Origin: CBDHEY01 sp965262305
GTDB taxonomy: Bacteria > Pseudomonadota > Gammaproteobacteria > Pseudomonadales > Cellvibrionaceae
Direction: 5' to 3'
Assembly: GCA_965262305.1 (NCBI GenBank)
Contig: CBDHEY010000002.1
Location: 992,001 to 1,056,000 of the forward strand
DNA: 64,000 nt
Shown: positions 26,320-35,874 of the stretch, in pieces
Layout of the letters: every line of letters starts with the position of its first letter
Position numbering within the stretch: position 1 is the stretch's first letter
Position numbers and translations under genes: made by a program
Notes under the pieces: model-generated
Seen by the model: only the letters and a program-made list of their open reading frames with translations
What the model was told of the DNA's origin: nothing
Databases searched by the model: none

Positions 26320-27348
26320 ATGGATGCAAATAAAGAAAAAGCGCTTCAGGCGGCACTAACTCAAATTGATCGTCAATTTGGTAAAGGCACTGTCATGCGA
26401 TTAGGTGATCGAGAGCAACAGCGAATACCCAGTATTTCTACTGGGTCTTTGGGACTTGATGTAGCGCTTGGGATAGGAGGCTTACCTCGCGGCCGAATTG
26501 TTGAAATCTACGGACCAGAGTCTTCTGGTAAAACCACTTTAACGCTGCAGGTAATTGCAGAGGCGCAAAAAAATGGTGGCACCTGTGCATTTATTGATGC
26601 AGAGCATGCATTAGACCCAATCTATGCTGAAAAGCTTGGAGTGAATGTAGGAGAACTGATTATTTCGCAGCCAGATACTGGAGAGCAAGCGCTTGAAGTG
26701 GCTGACATGTTAGTGAGATCTGGGGCTATTGATGTACTGGTTGTCGATTCTGTTGCGGCTCTTACACCTAAGGCTGAAATTGAGGGTGAAATGGGTGATC
26801 ATCATGTTGGATTACAGGCGCGTTTAATGTCTCAGGCCTTACGTAAGATTACAGGTAATATCAAAAACGCCAATTGTATGGCTATTTTTATTAACCAAAT
26901 ACGTATGAAGATTGGAGTTATGTTTGGTAACCCCGAAACCACAACGGGCGGTAATGCATTAAAGTTTTACTCGTCTGTTAGACTTGATATTCGTCGTATT
27001 GGTGCGGTGAAAGACGGTGATGAAGTTATTGGTTCTGAAACCAGAGTAAAGGTGGTTAAAAACAAAGTTGCTCCGCCTTTTAAACAGACTGAATTCCAAA
27101 TTTTATACGGAGAGGGAATCAACCGACTTGGTGAGATACTTGATTATGGTGTCAAGTTAGGTTTTATCGATAAAGCGGGTGCTTGGTATAGTTACAATGG
27201 TGATAAAATTGGACAAGGTAAAAATAACGCGATTCAATACTTAAGGGAAAATACAGAAGTTTCTGATTTTCTTGAAAATAAGATTAAGCAAGATCTTCTT
27301 GGTTTGGATGTAGAGCCGGTTGATGAAAAAGCGGAAACAGTGGAATAG
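26320..27348 (+). CDS. recA: Recombinase RecA
   Basis: RecA forms filaments on single-stranded DNA, drives homologous recombination and triggers LexA self-cleavage. The 342-residue product is full length. It starts DANKEKALQAALTQIDRQFG and has Walker A GPESSGKTTLTLQ (near 67), Walker B VLVVDSVAAL, loop L1 EGEMGDHHVGLQARLMSQAL, and loop L2 with NQIRMKIGVMFGNPETTTGG. An SOS box lies upstream. recX follows after 11 bases, the usual pair. Confidence 0.99.
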   Translation: MDANKEKALQAALTQIDRQFGKGTVMRLGDREQQRIPSISTGSLGLDVALGIGGLPRGRIVEIYGPESSGKTTLTLQVIAEAQKNGGTCAFIDAEHALDPIYAEKLGVNVGELIISQPDTGEQALEVADMLVRSGAIDVLVVDSVAALTPKAEIEGEMGDHHVGLQARLMSQALRKITGNIKNANCMAIFINQIRMKIGVMFGNPETTTGGNALKFYSSVRLDIRRIGAVKDGDEVIGSETRVKVVKNKVAPPFKQTEFQILYGEGINRLGEILDYGVKLGFIDKAGAWYSYNGDKIGQGKNNAIQYLRENTEVSDFLENKIKQDLLGLDVEPVDEKAETVE

Positions 27349-27359
27349 GGATAAGTGTT

Positions 27360-27803
27360 GTGGCAAATCAACCTGCGGAACATATTCGTGTAAAAGCGTT
27401 GATGTTAATTGGGCGCCGCGAATATTCTCGGCAAGAGTTGTCAAACAAGCTACAAAAAAAATTTGAGAATATTGATCTTATTGACTCTGTTCTTGATGAT
27501 TTAGAACAGAGTGGTTATCTTGATGATACTCGTTATGCGGAGATGTTTATTCGCTCGCATTTTTCTAAGGGACATGGTCCTATACGTATTGCTCATGAGC
27601 TTAATGCTAAGGGTGTTTCTAAATCAATTGTTAGTCAATATTTGGAAGAATACTCTGAAAAAGATTGGTTGGATTCTCTCTCTAGACTTTTTGAAAGTAA
27701 ATATGGCAATGTAAATTCCAGAGATGAAAAAGAAAGGGCGAAAAGATTACGGTTTTTTCAATATCGAGGTTTTTCTCTTGATCATATATTTCAAATAATC
27801 TAG
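27360..27803 (+). CDS. recX: RecA regulator RecX
   Basis: RecX binds RecA filaments and limits their extension. The 147-residue all-helical product has the three-repeat family pattern: AEHIRVKALMLIGRREYSRQ, VLDDLEQSGYLDDTRYAEMF and GPIRIAHELNAKGV. The C-terminal RAKRLRFFQYRGFSLDHI is also diagnostic. The GTG start is 11 bases after recA, and the gene shares its SOS control. Confidence 0.95.
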   Translation: MANQPAEHIRVKALMLIGRREYSRQELSNKLQKKFENIDLIDSVLDDLEQSGYLDDTRYAEMFIRSHFSKGHGPIRIAHELNAKGVSKSIVSQYLEEYSEKDWLDSLSRLFESKYGNVNSRDEKERAKRLRFFQYRGFSLDHIFQII

Positions 27804-27915
27804 TTCTTCTTATCGATTAATTTTCTGTTGTAGCTAACAAAACAAGTCTAAGAGTTAGATGATTAAAAAATCTGTAATTGTATTTTAAGATTGCTACTCG
27901 ATAAAAAATAAGGCT

Positions 27916-29415
27916 TTATTTTCCAGCAGATGCATCCCAGTTTTGTTTTTTTCGATAAATAGTGGATGGGCTCACTCCTAACATTGCCGCAGCTTGAGGG
28001 ATGTTTCCAGAGCAGGTGTTAATTGCTGTTTCAATAGCTTCTCGCTCCACTTCGGCTAATGGTTTGATTATGGTCCCAGTAGCATGTTGATAAAGATTAT
28101 TTTTTTGCTCAACTTTTATGCTCGGAGTAACTCGGATGATATCTTCCTCGGCCAGAACGCCATCTAAGGGAGGAGGCAAATGTTTCAGTTCTACTGTAAG
28201 ATCATTGTGTAAAACAACAACGTTGCGAATGACGTTTTGCAGCTGTCTGATGTTACCGGGCCAAGGGTAGCGACGTAGGCTCAACTCGACTTCGCTAGAA
28301 AAGCGTTTAAACGCTTTATTATCTTCTTTTGCGTACATACTTAGAAAGTGCTTAGCCAAGAGTATAATATCGTCGCCGCGTTCTCTTAGCGGTGTGAGCT
28401 GAAGAGGTACAACATTTAATCGATAATAGAGATCTTCCCGAAAACGACCTGCATTGACTTCTTCTAGCGGATCTCGATTCGTCGCACAAATAAAGCGAAC
28501 ATCAACCGTTTCTTCTTTACTGCCTCCAACTTTTTTTATGGTACCTGATTGAATAAATCTTAGAAGCTTAGTTTGAAGTTCTAGATCCATTTCACCTATT
28601 TCATCTAAAAATAAGGTTCCTCCGTGAGCTAGGGAAGCTGCACCTTTGCGTTCGCTTGAGGCTCCTGTAAAAGCGCCTTTTACATGACCAAAGATTTCAC
28701 TTTCCATCAGATCTTTAGGAATTGCTCCGCAATTGAGCGGTATAAATGGGCCGTTTTTGCAAAGACTCTGTTTGTGTATTGCTTCTGCGCATACCTCTTT
28801 TCCCGTACCACTTTCACCAGTAATAAATACTGTGGCTTTACTTGGAGCTGCAGAATCAATAATTCGATAAACTGTTTGCATTGGCAGTGACGCGCCTATA
28901 AAACCGTGATAGTGATCGCGATCAAAGGTATTCGCAAGATCGTCAACAAGAAATTTTAAACGTGTATTTTCTATTACATTGTGCAATGTGGTGATCAAAC
29001 GGTTAGCGTCAAAGGGTTTTTGCAAAAAATCATTAGCTCCCAAACGCATCATATCGACGGCGATGTCGACTGAACCATGAGCTGTGATGACGATTACTGC
29101 CACTGGTAGTTCTTGTTCTCGCAACCAGCGAAGGACATTTTCACCCGATATACCGGATAGTTTTAGATCCAATAGGATTATTTCGGGAGTATTTTGCGTA
29201 ATGGATTCTTTAGCTTCTTCACCAGTTTCAACATGAAATAAATCGATGTTTTCGTTTGATAGGTACTGTTTATACATAGCGGCAAGTGAGGCACTATCTT
29301 CAACAAGTAAAACCCGAGTGCGGTATCGATATTCAAAATCTTTAGCGGTAATGTTTCTAGATTTAAATAGATTTAAGCAAATAAATGATAGTCGTGGCCA
29401 CAGTGTTGGTGACAA
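27916..29415 (-). CDS. LuxO/NtrC-type sigma-54 response regulator, start displaced
   Basis: This is a three-domain activator of sigma-54 promoters. The receiver domain is about residues 34-150: VLLVEDS acidic pocket, LLDLKLSG phospho-Asp, ITAHGS, LQKPF. The AAA+ domain is about 170-400: Walker A GESGTGKE, sigma-54 loop GAFTGA, LFLDEIGEM. A Fis helix-turn-helix ends it (AAAMLGVSPSTIYRKK). The first ~30 residues from the TTG at 29415 are antisense to a GGDEF gene. No ATG or GTG lies between there and the receiver domain. The native start and promoter appear to have been replaced by a rearrangement. Signals and targets are unknown. Confidence 0.85.
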   Translation of the reverse strand: MSPTLWPRLSFICLNLFKSRNITAKDFEYRYRTRVLLVEDSASLAAMYKQYLSNENIDLFHVETGEEAKESITQNTPEIILLDLKLSGISGENVLRWLREQELPVAVIVITAHGSVDIAVDMMRLGANDFLQKPFDANRLITTLHNVIENTRLKFLVDDLANTFDRDHYHGFIGASLPMQTVYRIIDSAAPSKATVFITGESGTGKEVCAEAIHKQSLCKNGPFIPLNCGAIPKDLMESEIFGHVKGAFTGASSERKGAASLAHGGTLFLDEIGEMDLELQTKLLRFIQSGTIKKVGGSKEETVDVRFICATNRDPLEEVNAGRFREDLYYRLNVVPLQLTPLRERGDDIILLAKHFLSMYAKEDNKAFKRFSSEVELSLRRYPWPGNIRQLQNVIRNVVVLHNDLTVELKHLPPPLDGVLAEEDIIRVTPSIKVEQKNNLYQHATGTIIKPLAEVEREAIETAINTCSGNIPQAAAMLGVSPSTIYRKKQNWDASAGK

Positions 29416-29761
29416 AATTTTAGTTTTAGTTGGGAGGAGGTTGCAGCTTGCTTTGAGAAAGAGTGATCTTCTAGCGAGAATTGGGGGCGACGAATTTTGT
29501 ATTTTGCTATCTACTATTACTGAAGAACATGATGTCGAACATGTCGTGGATAAAATTCAAGAAAGTATGAAGAGTCCATTAAACATGGATGGTGAAATGT
29601 TTCAAGTATCGGTGAGCATAGGTGTAGCGACCTATCCCACAAATGGAGACACCATTGAAACCCTTATGCAGGGTGCCGATTCGCAAATGTATCGCAATAA
29701 ACGCCGTACAGGTAGCAATTTTGAAGATCTTTCGAGTTCATTAAAAAACACCGAAATATGA
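29318..29761 (+). pseudogene. GGDEF-domain remnant (N-terminus lost)
   Basis: This is the end of a diguanylate cyclase domain: SLAVMFLDLNRFKQIND, RIGGDEFCILLS (the signature loop), VSVSIGVATYP and GADSQMYRNKR are intact. The first ~30 residues of the domain, including the usual DxLTGLxNR strand, and any sensor are missing. Upstream of about 29330 the frame continues only as antisense of the response-regulator gene. Translation from the ATG at 29351 would give a truncated, probably inactive domain. I call it a remnant made by a deletion or inversion. Confidence 0.7.
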
Positions 29762-29826
29762 AGTGGGGTTTATCTATGACAAATCCGTTGTCTTTCTCAG
29801 TAAAAACTCTTTCGTAGGAACTGAAA

Positions 29827-30543
29827 ATGATTCTTTGTGATAAAAGAAATACCAATCGAATCATTGCTCTGTTTTTATTACTTACAATTCAGGGTTTAAC
29901 GTATGAGGTTGAATCTGAAGAGTTGGTGAAAGGTTCAATTGCATACTATTTTGATGACCGAGATTTTAATACAACCACAATACACTTAGCTTCAAATCGA
30001 AAGATATTGGGATTTTCTTTTTGGGGTTTTACTGATTGGCATAGAGATCAAAAAGAAGATGGCAGGGTTGACATGACGCGTTCATTTTCTGAATATCGCT
30101 TAACAAACGATTTTTTGGCTAGTTTAACAAACTTACCTGGTATGGCCGCTCAAATTGAATTAAATATTGTTACTCCTGGTGATAGAGATGTGTCTCGTGC
30201 AGGTTTGACATATAAACATAGCTTTCGAACCATTTCCTGGAAAGAGAATACTAATCATGGTTGGCTGCAGTGGCGGGTTTTCCCATTAGAAAGTGATGGA
30301 AACGGAGGTCAACTTAGTTTAATTTATAAGATACCCTTTACTAGTAAAATAAGTCTAGGCGGTTTTGCTGATTACAATATTGTAGAAAAGGGTGAAAACC
30401 GGTGGGTTGTTGAACCTCAATTATTTATTGGTCTTATTGATCGTGTATCGGCTTTAATCGAATTTCGATACAACGAATATGAAGGTGCCAATCCAACTTT
30501 GGATGGGTTTGGCACTGCAATAGGAATTCAAATAGAGTTGTAA
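29827..30543 (+). CDS. Predicted outer-membrane beta-barrel protein, unknown function
   Basis: This 238-residue protein has an N-terminal hydrophobic signal (about 10-25) and alternating strands ending in a C-terminal aliphatic strand FGTAIGIQIEL, typical of outer-membrane barrels. AGGAA is placed six bases before the ATG. Tryptophan and aromatic residues are frequent (FSFWGFTDWHRD). It is an isolated gene between the GGDEF remnant and the convergent Ig-repeat lipoprotein. I do not recognise the family. Confidence 0.6.
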   Translation: MILCDKRNTNRIIALFLLLTIQGLTYEVESEELVKGSIAYYFDDRDFNTTTIHLASNRKILGFSFWGFTDWHRDQKEDGRVDMTRSFSEYRLTNDFLASLTNLPGMAAQIELNIVTPGDRDVSRAGLTYKHSFRTISWKENTNHGWLQWRVFPLESDGNGGQLSLIYKIPFTSKISLGGFADYNIVEKGENRWVVEPQLFIGLIDRVSALIEFRYNEYEGANPTLDGFGTAIGIQIEL

Positions 30544-30667
30544 ACCTAAGTTTCAAAGCCAAATTCAATGTTCTAGTCATTTGTTTAATCGCACATACTA
30601 TTGTTCAATAATAGGAAATGTAAAAAAGTATTTTGTTATTTTCGAATTCCTATGATGTTGAACAAAA

Positions 30668-32956
30668 TTAGTAATCAAATGTAAGCGATTCAGAAGTTAC
30701 GATCCCAGCAGGGGTCGTGACTACAACATTAATAAAACCTGTACCACTAGGTGGGTCAACGCCTTCAAGATCAACTCTAATCGTATTTTCAAACCTCCTT
30801 GTAATTCCTAGACCTATAGTAAAACTGTTAGTGGTAATCAGTTCGCCGATACTACTTGATATGTCTATTGTTGTTTCACCCGGCATGGAATTTCCGTTGA
30901 TATCTTCAATAGTGAAATCGAGTGGACTTAATGAAATATAGGTATCGTTATCCGCTAAGCTGAATGTGACAATTGCGTTTGAGCCTGACATAATAAATTC
31001 TCGTGAATCTCTTACCGTAACACCCGTTAGAGGTGAACAACGTATAGCATCTATACACAGTGGCCCACCGTAAAGCCCGTCAGCTGGATCGAATTGGCCG
31101 TTGTTATTAAAGTCAATAAAGAGTTCACCAAAGTCTCTAATCTCATCGCCATTATCATCACGAAAAGCTTCGTCTAAATCGTTAAAGCCATCTCCCTCAT
31201 CGAATACACCATTGCCATTTTCATCTTGAAATGACTCGCCGCCAATCGCAGTTACCATAATAGTAACGAAGCCTCCAGCAGGTCTAGGGTTCTGGGATGT
31301 CCAGGTGACCGAGCATGAACCTCCAATTGTTTGACAAGTGGATTCAATCTGTCCGCCTTCAACGGTGAATGAAAAGGTAATTCCATCGGGAACAGGATTG
31401 TTAAAATGGTCAGCAGCAAAGGCTGATACAGAGACTTCGGTACCATTAATTCCCCATGCCTCTGGGTTTACTCGTTCCATACTAATGGTCATGCTATCTT
31501 GATCTGGTACACCCGAAGATATGACTAAAGAAGTCGATTGAGTAGAAATTTCTGGTTCAACTAAAGAGGCGATAACCACCACTGAGGTTGAGATGTTTCC
31601 CGATTGTACACTTGTTGTCACAAAACCATTGGCATCACTTATCGCATTGGCTGGGCTCAATGTTATACCGCCAACGTCAGAGGTCAGCGAAAATTCAACT
31701 TGTTGATTTGCCAACGGCATGCCCTGTTCGCCGAATACTTGGAAAGTAACCGAAGCGTTTTCGGATAAGCCTTGTCCACCAGTTCCAGCCAGCACAATAG
31801 TGGTAGGTGTTGCTTCAATGAAGACAATTGAACCTGCTGTATCGCTTTCAACTACCAGTGTGGCGGAAGCCTCAAACTGCTCTCCACCAAAATCAATCGA
31901 TGCTGTTATGACATCCGAGCCGGTGCAGCCGGTTGCTCTGTATGTAGCTGTTGCTCGTCCTCCGGTTGACGTCACGACATCATCGATGGTTGCTAAATCT
32001 TGAACGACACATGTCGAAGTAAAATTGACGTTCACAGGCGTATCAAAAGCTAGATCTTGTTCATCAATTATTAGTGCACTGACACTGACTGTGCCTCCTG
32101 CTGAAAGGGTGTCTAAGCTTAGACCAAGAGTTTCATTTAAGAAAGTACCGCTACTATCATCACCCAATTGGATTCTTGGCGCTTGAATACTGAAATTTAT
32201 AGAGTCGGTAACTTCATTTCCTTCTTCTCCTATACTTGCAACGAGTGTGGAAACGCCTATTGTAGAACCACTAAATAGTTCGATAGTTGCTATTCCATCT
32301 GCATTGGTCAGTACTGTCCCTGTTGTAGGGTTAAATGTTCCTAGATCCGATGTGAAAGTTACGATTTCATTTTCTAAAGGGGTCCCATTTTGTGTTATGA
32401 CTCTGGCGGATACCACTCCAGGGTCGTCTCCTCGAATAGTATTTGGCGTGCCGCTTTCACTGACAAGTGTTAACGAGATACTTGTGTTGTCGAGCTCTTC
32501 ATCATTTTCGTCTGCGCCACCATTAGAGAAAAAGTTAAGATCTACACTTAAGCTTGAAGCATCGGCTGGATTTATCGTTGCTGTGATTGTTCCTGCACCA
32601 TCACTTCCCGAAGCAATAATTCGTACCTCTGCCTGCCCTTGAGTATTAGTAAGTAAAGCGCCATTCGAAACGCCGATTTCTCCAATAGTAGACGTGATAG
32701 AAACTAGCTCACTCGCTCTCGGATTTCCAAACTGTTCAACAGTAACAATTATTCTTCCAGCATTTTCCGAACTGATATTGGTTGTCGCTTGGTTGGTTTC
32801 TTCACTAAGGAGTTCAATACTAATACTGTAACCTTCGTCGATATTTCTTGATATAGCTTCATTGGGTTGGGAGTCATCTCCACTACCACACGACATTAGG
32901 ATTAGAATGGAGAAAAAACTACTAAACAGTTTTGATAGGTATATAAAGCCTTTCAA
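30668..32956 (-). CDS. Large Ig-repeat (Big_1-like) lipoprotein, candidate pilus-linked adhesin
   Basis: This surface lipoprotein of 762 residues has a signal peptide ending in the lipobox LILMSC-GSG. About six invasin-like Ig repeats of ~100 residues follow; each has a pattern like ISLTLVSESG ... VTFTSDLGTF ... TNADGIATIEL. Near residues 560-620 three loops, DENGNGVFDEGD, DDNGDEIRDFGE and DFNNNGQFDPAD, look like calcium-binding EF-hand or dockerin-type loops. The TTG start is supported by GAGG eight bases upstream. It lies downstream of the MSHA-like pilus operon on the same strand, but with a terminator between. A role in adhesion is inference. Confidence 0.75.
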   Translation of the reverse strand: MKGFIYLSKLFSSFFSILILMSCGSGDDSQPNEAISRNIDEGYSISIELLSEETNQATTNISSENAGRIIVTVEQFGNPRASELVSITSTIGEIGVSNGALLTNTQGQAEVRIIASGSDGAGTITATINPADASSLSVDLNFFSNGGADENDEELDNTSISLTLVSESGTPNTIRGDDPGVVSARVITQNGTPLENEIVTFTSDLGTFNPTTGTVLTNADGIATIELFSGSTIGVSTLVASIGEEGNEVTDSINFSIQAPRIQLGDDSSGTFLNETLGLSLDTLSAGGTVSVSALIIDEQDLAFDTPVNVNFTSTCVVQDLATIDDVVTSTGGRATATYRATGCTGSDVITASIDFGGEQFEASATLVVESDTAGSIVFIEATPTTIVLAGTGGQGLSENASVTFQVFGEQGMPLANQQVEFSLTSDVGGITLSPANAISDANGFVTTSVQSGNISTSVVVIASLVEPEISTQSTSLVISSGVPDQDSMTISMERVNPEAWGINGTEVSVSAFAADHFNNPVPDGITFSFTVEGGQIESTCQTIGGSCSVTWTSQNPRPAGGFVTIMVTAIGGESFQDENGNGVFDEGDGFNDLDEAFRDDNGDEIRDFGELFIDFNNNGQFDPADGLYGGPLCIDAIRCSPLTGVTVRDSREFIMSGSNAIVTFSLADNDTYISLSPLDFTIEDINGNSMPGETTIDISSSIGELITTNSFTIGLGITRRFENTIRVDLEGVDPPSGTGFINVVVTTPAGIVTSESLTFDY

Positions 32957-33133
32957 AATTAATGCCTCAGATTTATTACTATTCTTATTTATTATAGATA
33001 AATACTTTATATTTGCTTTTCGATTTATATGAATTAGTTTTATTTAAAGAAGGAGAAAAGCTAGGAAACTGTTAGAGAAAATTAGACTGGAATAAATAAA
33101 ACTTTTTAATCGTGATAGGTTATTAATATTACA

Positions 33134-33162
33134 TAAAAAAAGACCTACAAGAGTGTAGATCT
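33134..33162 (-). terminator. Terminator at the end of the pilus operon
   Basis: Read on the minus strand, AGATCTACA and TGTAGGTCT pair over 9 bp with one wobble and a CTCT loop, followed by seven T. It comes 18 bases after the last prepilin gene. A T tract on the other side makes it potentially bidirectional. Confidence 0.85.
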
Positions 33163-33180
33163 TTTTTTCTTGGTTTTTAA

Positions 33181-33849
33181 TTATATTTTTGAACAAACGG
33201 TATAGGTAGCTTCCTCATTGTAAGGAGCTGCCAACGCGACATTTGTAGGTACTATGTTGTTTGAGTTTGCATCGAGCGTAGCGCGGACACTGCCAGTTGC
33301 GCCATTTCCATCATCTAGTTGTGTGTCCAATGCTAAAGCTGCTTTACCATTCACAATTCCCATACAAACTTTTAAACCTGGTAGGTTTCCATTTACTGCT
33401 GCAGTTGTTATACCTAAAAGACCACCAAATGCATTTCTAGGCATCGCTTCGATACCCTGTAAACTAGCGTCACCAGTAATAAAACCACCAGCTCTTAAAT
33501 GCTGCCAAAAGTTATCGTGTTCGTTACCGCCATTAAAAGTATTGGCGAGTGGAACCGCCAAGGTTCCATTTCGATTTCCGCCTTGGGTAACCTGACTCCA
33601 ATTACCGCCTCGAGCGTTTAAAGCAGCTAATAAACCATCGTCACCTGGTGCTCGACCGTATCTATCAATATAAGAATTATAAGCTGCAGCTACACCATTA
33701 ATATCATTCACTGCTTTGCGAACCTTTGAATTTTCAATTAATTCAGTTCCCTTCAAAACACCGCCAAGTAATAAGCCAATAATGACGAGTACGATTGCAA
33801 TTTCAATCAACGTGAAACCCGTCTGTCGTTGAATTGGAGGATAAGTCAT
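33181..33849 (-). CDS. Type IV prepilin (MshA-like or minor pilin)
   Basis: This is a secreted pilin subunit of 222 residues. The short leader ends QRQTG, and the mature part starts FTLIEIAIVLVIIGLLLGGVL, the class III signal cut and N-methylated by PilD. The Glu at +5 needed for assembly is present. The globular part is Gly- and Asn-rich (APGDDGLLAALNARGGNW, FNGGNEHDNFWQHLRAGG) and has two C-terminal cysteines (KVCMG, TVCSKI). It is last in the MSHA-like operon, just before the terminator. It may be the major pilin, as mshA is usually near the end. Confidence 0.85.
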   Translation of the reverse strand: MTYPPIQRQTGFTLIEIAIVLVIIGLLLGGVLKGTELIENSKVRKAVNDINGVAAAYNSYIDRYGRAPGDDGLLAALNARGGNWSQVTQGGNRNGTLAVPLANTFNGGNEHDNFWQHLRAGGFITGDASLQGIEAMPRNAFGGLLGITTAAVNGNLPGLKVCMGIVNGKAALALDTQLDDGNGATGSVRATLDANSNNIVPTNVALAAPYNEEATYTVCSKI

Positions 33850-34031
33850 GAGTATTACCTTTAAATTTCTTTAATTTACGCTGGTGCTATCTCGCCTTGC
33901 AACCAGCAATTTCGTATATGCGATTAAGGCTTTAAAATGCCCTCTTAAAATAAGTTTAGCCAATATAAAAAAAAATAGAAGGAATTTTGCGGCATTAGAA
34001 TCCTTAAATTCCTACAAAAAGAAGATAAGGT

Positions 34032-34808
34032 TTATTGAGAGATTTGACCGGATTTAACGAGATTTAATATTAATTCATTCGTTGTTAACCAAGTAACTAG
34101 ATCATCAAATTCTGTATTATTTCCTTCACTGGGCGCTCTCGAAACAAAATTATCATCATCATTGGTATTTTCTAATTGATCAGGTGAAGTGGTTGCTTCG
34201 AACCCAAGTGGTCCAAGAGAATAAATTACCGCGACAACACCTGTAGCGACTTCGCTATTTGCCGGACAACCAGCCGTATCGCAAATATTAAATGTAGGTA
34301 CAGGCGAAGATGGAGAAATTGTTTTAGCATATTCCCAAGTACCAATATCATTCAAGCTATAGTAATAAGGCGTACCCCATGGGTCTACGTATATTTTATC
34401 TGGGTTGTATAGTCCATTAATGTTAAGAGTGATACTCGGAACATAACCGTGTTCGACCAAACAATCAGTGAGGCCTGCGCCAGCCGCACGAGATTCTCTA
34501 CTTACCTCCGCAGCTGGTGGGGCTGGGTTATATGATGCTGGAGCAGGGCAAGGTAGATTTCCATTAATAGCAGCATAGCCTATGAGCGCTTCTTTAATCT
34601 CTTCAATCGAGGTTTCTACGAGTTTTATTTTTCTATTTCTTTCCTGTGATGCTAACGGTCCTAATATCGAGCCAAGAAGTAACCCTACGACTACGAGTAC
34701 AACCGCAACTTCGATTAAGGTAAATCCTTTTTGTTCTAAGGATTTATTTTTTTCAATAGAAAAATTATGGAAAAACAATTTTAAGTTGATCATTAAATAA
34801 GGAACCAT
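34032..34808 (-). CDS. Prepilin-like pseudopilin
   Basis: This 258-residue protein has a 28-residue leader ending in EQKG and then FTLIEVAVVLVVVGLLLGSI, a prepilin peptidase site with the conserved Glu at +5. The mature domain has two Cys pairs (LPCPAP, LTDCLVE, ICDTAGC). Its leader region overlaps the end of the preceding gene by 44 bases. The ATG at 34808 has GAGAG upstream; one at 34793 has none. It shares the LLGYA/LIGYA - LPCP layout with the upstream gene, suggesting that the two pair in the pilus tip or are duplicates. Confidence 0.82.
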   Translation of the reverse strand: MVPYLMINLKLFFHNFSIEKNKSLEQKGFTLIEVAVVLVVVGLLLGSILGPLASQERNRKIKLVETSIEEIKEALIGYAAINGNLPCPAPASYNPAPPAAEVSRESRAAGAGLTDCLVEHGYVPSITLNINGLYNPDKIYVDPWGTPYYYSLNDIGTWEYAKTISPSSPVPTFNICDTAGCPANSEVATGVVAVIYSLGPLGFEATTSPDQLENTNDDDNFVSRAPSEGNNTEFDDLVTWLTTNELILNLVKSGQISQ

Positions 34809-35871
34809 GATTTACGTCTCTCTGAAATTCGTATTGAAAATCAATGATTGCATTGTCTCCTTCAAAATAGTCAGAAAGTAAATTACTTGGTCTAACTTGT
34901 CCGAGCAATTGGTTTCCTGGTGCAATAATAATAGCATTACTTGTTTGGTTCAGATCGCCAATGATCGATATACAATCCGCACCAGAAGGTCCGCAAAACG
35001 CATAATGTATTTCGGATGCCCAATTATCTTCGACCCATGCTGGTAAATTTAAGGTGGTGGGACAGCCTATCGCTCCCCCAAAAGCGGAAGCTAATCCATA
35101 AGGGATTCGACCAGTTTCTTGATTTATCGTACTATCGTATGGAGCTGCAATATCAGAAGATGCCCAAGGTACTTCATTACAATTTGCCGTGTTAGCATAG
35201 TCTCTAATTCGATCGTCAATAATTGAAAGCACTTGCTTTTCAACAGTATTCCAAAACTCGGAATGAGTAATACTCAGGGTTATGTCATTAGTTGCATCCC
35301 CTGGAATTGCCGTATATGTGGACGTATCTGCATCCGCATTAATTCCTTCTAAATAGTTTGCTACATTAAAATTAACGATATTTGGACTCTCGTCTCTGTT
35401 TTGGCCTACTAAGGCTTCTCGCGATGCTATTACAACTGCAGCGACCTCATCTTGGCCATCAACCCTAAGCGCGGTAGGTAAAGAACTGTTTAAGTCTACA
35501 CCTGCATTTATTCTTGTATAATTAGCTTCCACGCCATACCACAAAATCCCCGATTCGTTATCGCGGTTTGTTTTCATATTTAAAGTTTTGTATGGCAAAA
35601 AGCCCCGTTGCGAAGCGCAATCTAGTCCCGCTAAATCTGAAAAGCCATCATTGTCAATATCAGGGCAGGGTAGAAGACCAGGTGGTATTTGGGTTAATGC
35701 GTAGCCGAGTAATTGAGTTTTAGCGCTTGCCAATAATTTCGAGTTATTTAGATTATTCTGGATTCTTTGTTTATTAAGTGAAATCCCGGCGACAAAGGAT
35801 GTTGTAGTGACAATGATAACCATTGCAAGAATAGCAAGTAGTGCTGCGCCTTGATTACTTCTGAATCGCAT
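34765..35871 (-). CDS. PilX/MshP-like minor pilus protein
   Basis: This is a 368-residue envelope protein with a single N-terminal hydrophobic helix preceded by QGAALLAILAMVIIVTTTSF, the look of PilX/GspK-like minor pilins, which lack a typical Glu +5 leader. The exterior domain contains LLGYALTQIPPGLLPCPDIDNDGF, a motif shared with the downstream pseudopilin, and several Cys. It lies three bases after the MshK-like gene and overlaps the next one. The likely role is priming or tip assembly. The family call is based on layout, not a clear signature. Confidence 0.65.
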   Translation of the reverse strand: MRFRSNQGAALLAILAMVIIVTTTSFVAGISLNKQRIQNNLNNSKLLASAKTQLLGYALTQIPPGLLPCPDIDNDGFSDLAGLDCASQRGFLPYKTLNMKTNRDNESGILWYGVEANYTRINAGVDLNSSLPTALRVDGQDEVAAVVIASREALVGQNRDESPNIVNFNVANYLEGINADADTSTYTAIPGDATNDITLSITHSEFWNTVEKQVLSIIDDRIRDYANTANCNEVPWASSDIAAPYDSTINQETGRIPYGLASAFGGAIGCPTTLNLPAWVEDNWASEIHYAFCGPSGADCISIIGDLNQTSNAIIIAPGNQLLGQVRPSNLLSDYFEGDNAIIDFQYEFQRDVNHGSLFNDQLKIVFP

Positions 35872-35874
35872 AAT

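Noticed and set aside
29246..29330. N-terminal 28 codons of the GGDEF frame as a real protein start
   Set aside because: This part is antisense to the receiver domain of the regulator gene, which keeps its catalytic residues there. It does not resemble a GGDEF N-terminus.
31719..32642. Plus-strand frames of 94-131 codons inside the Ig-repeat gene
   Set aside because: They are antisense shadows. The minus frame has a lipobox, regular Ig repeats and a supported TTG start.
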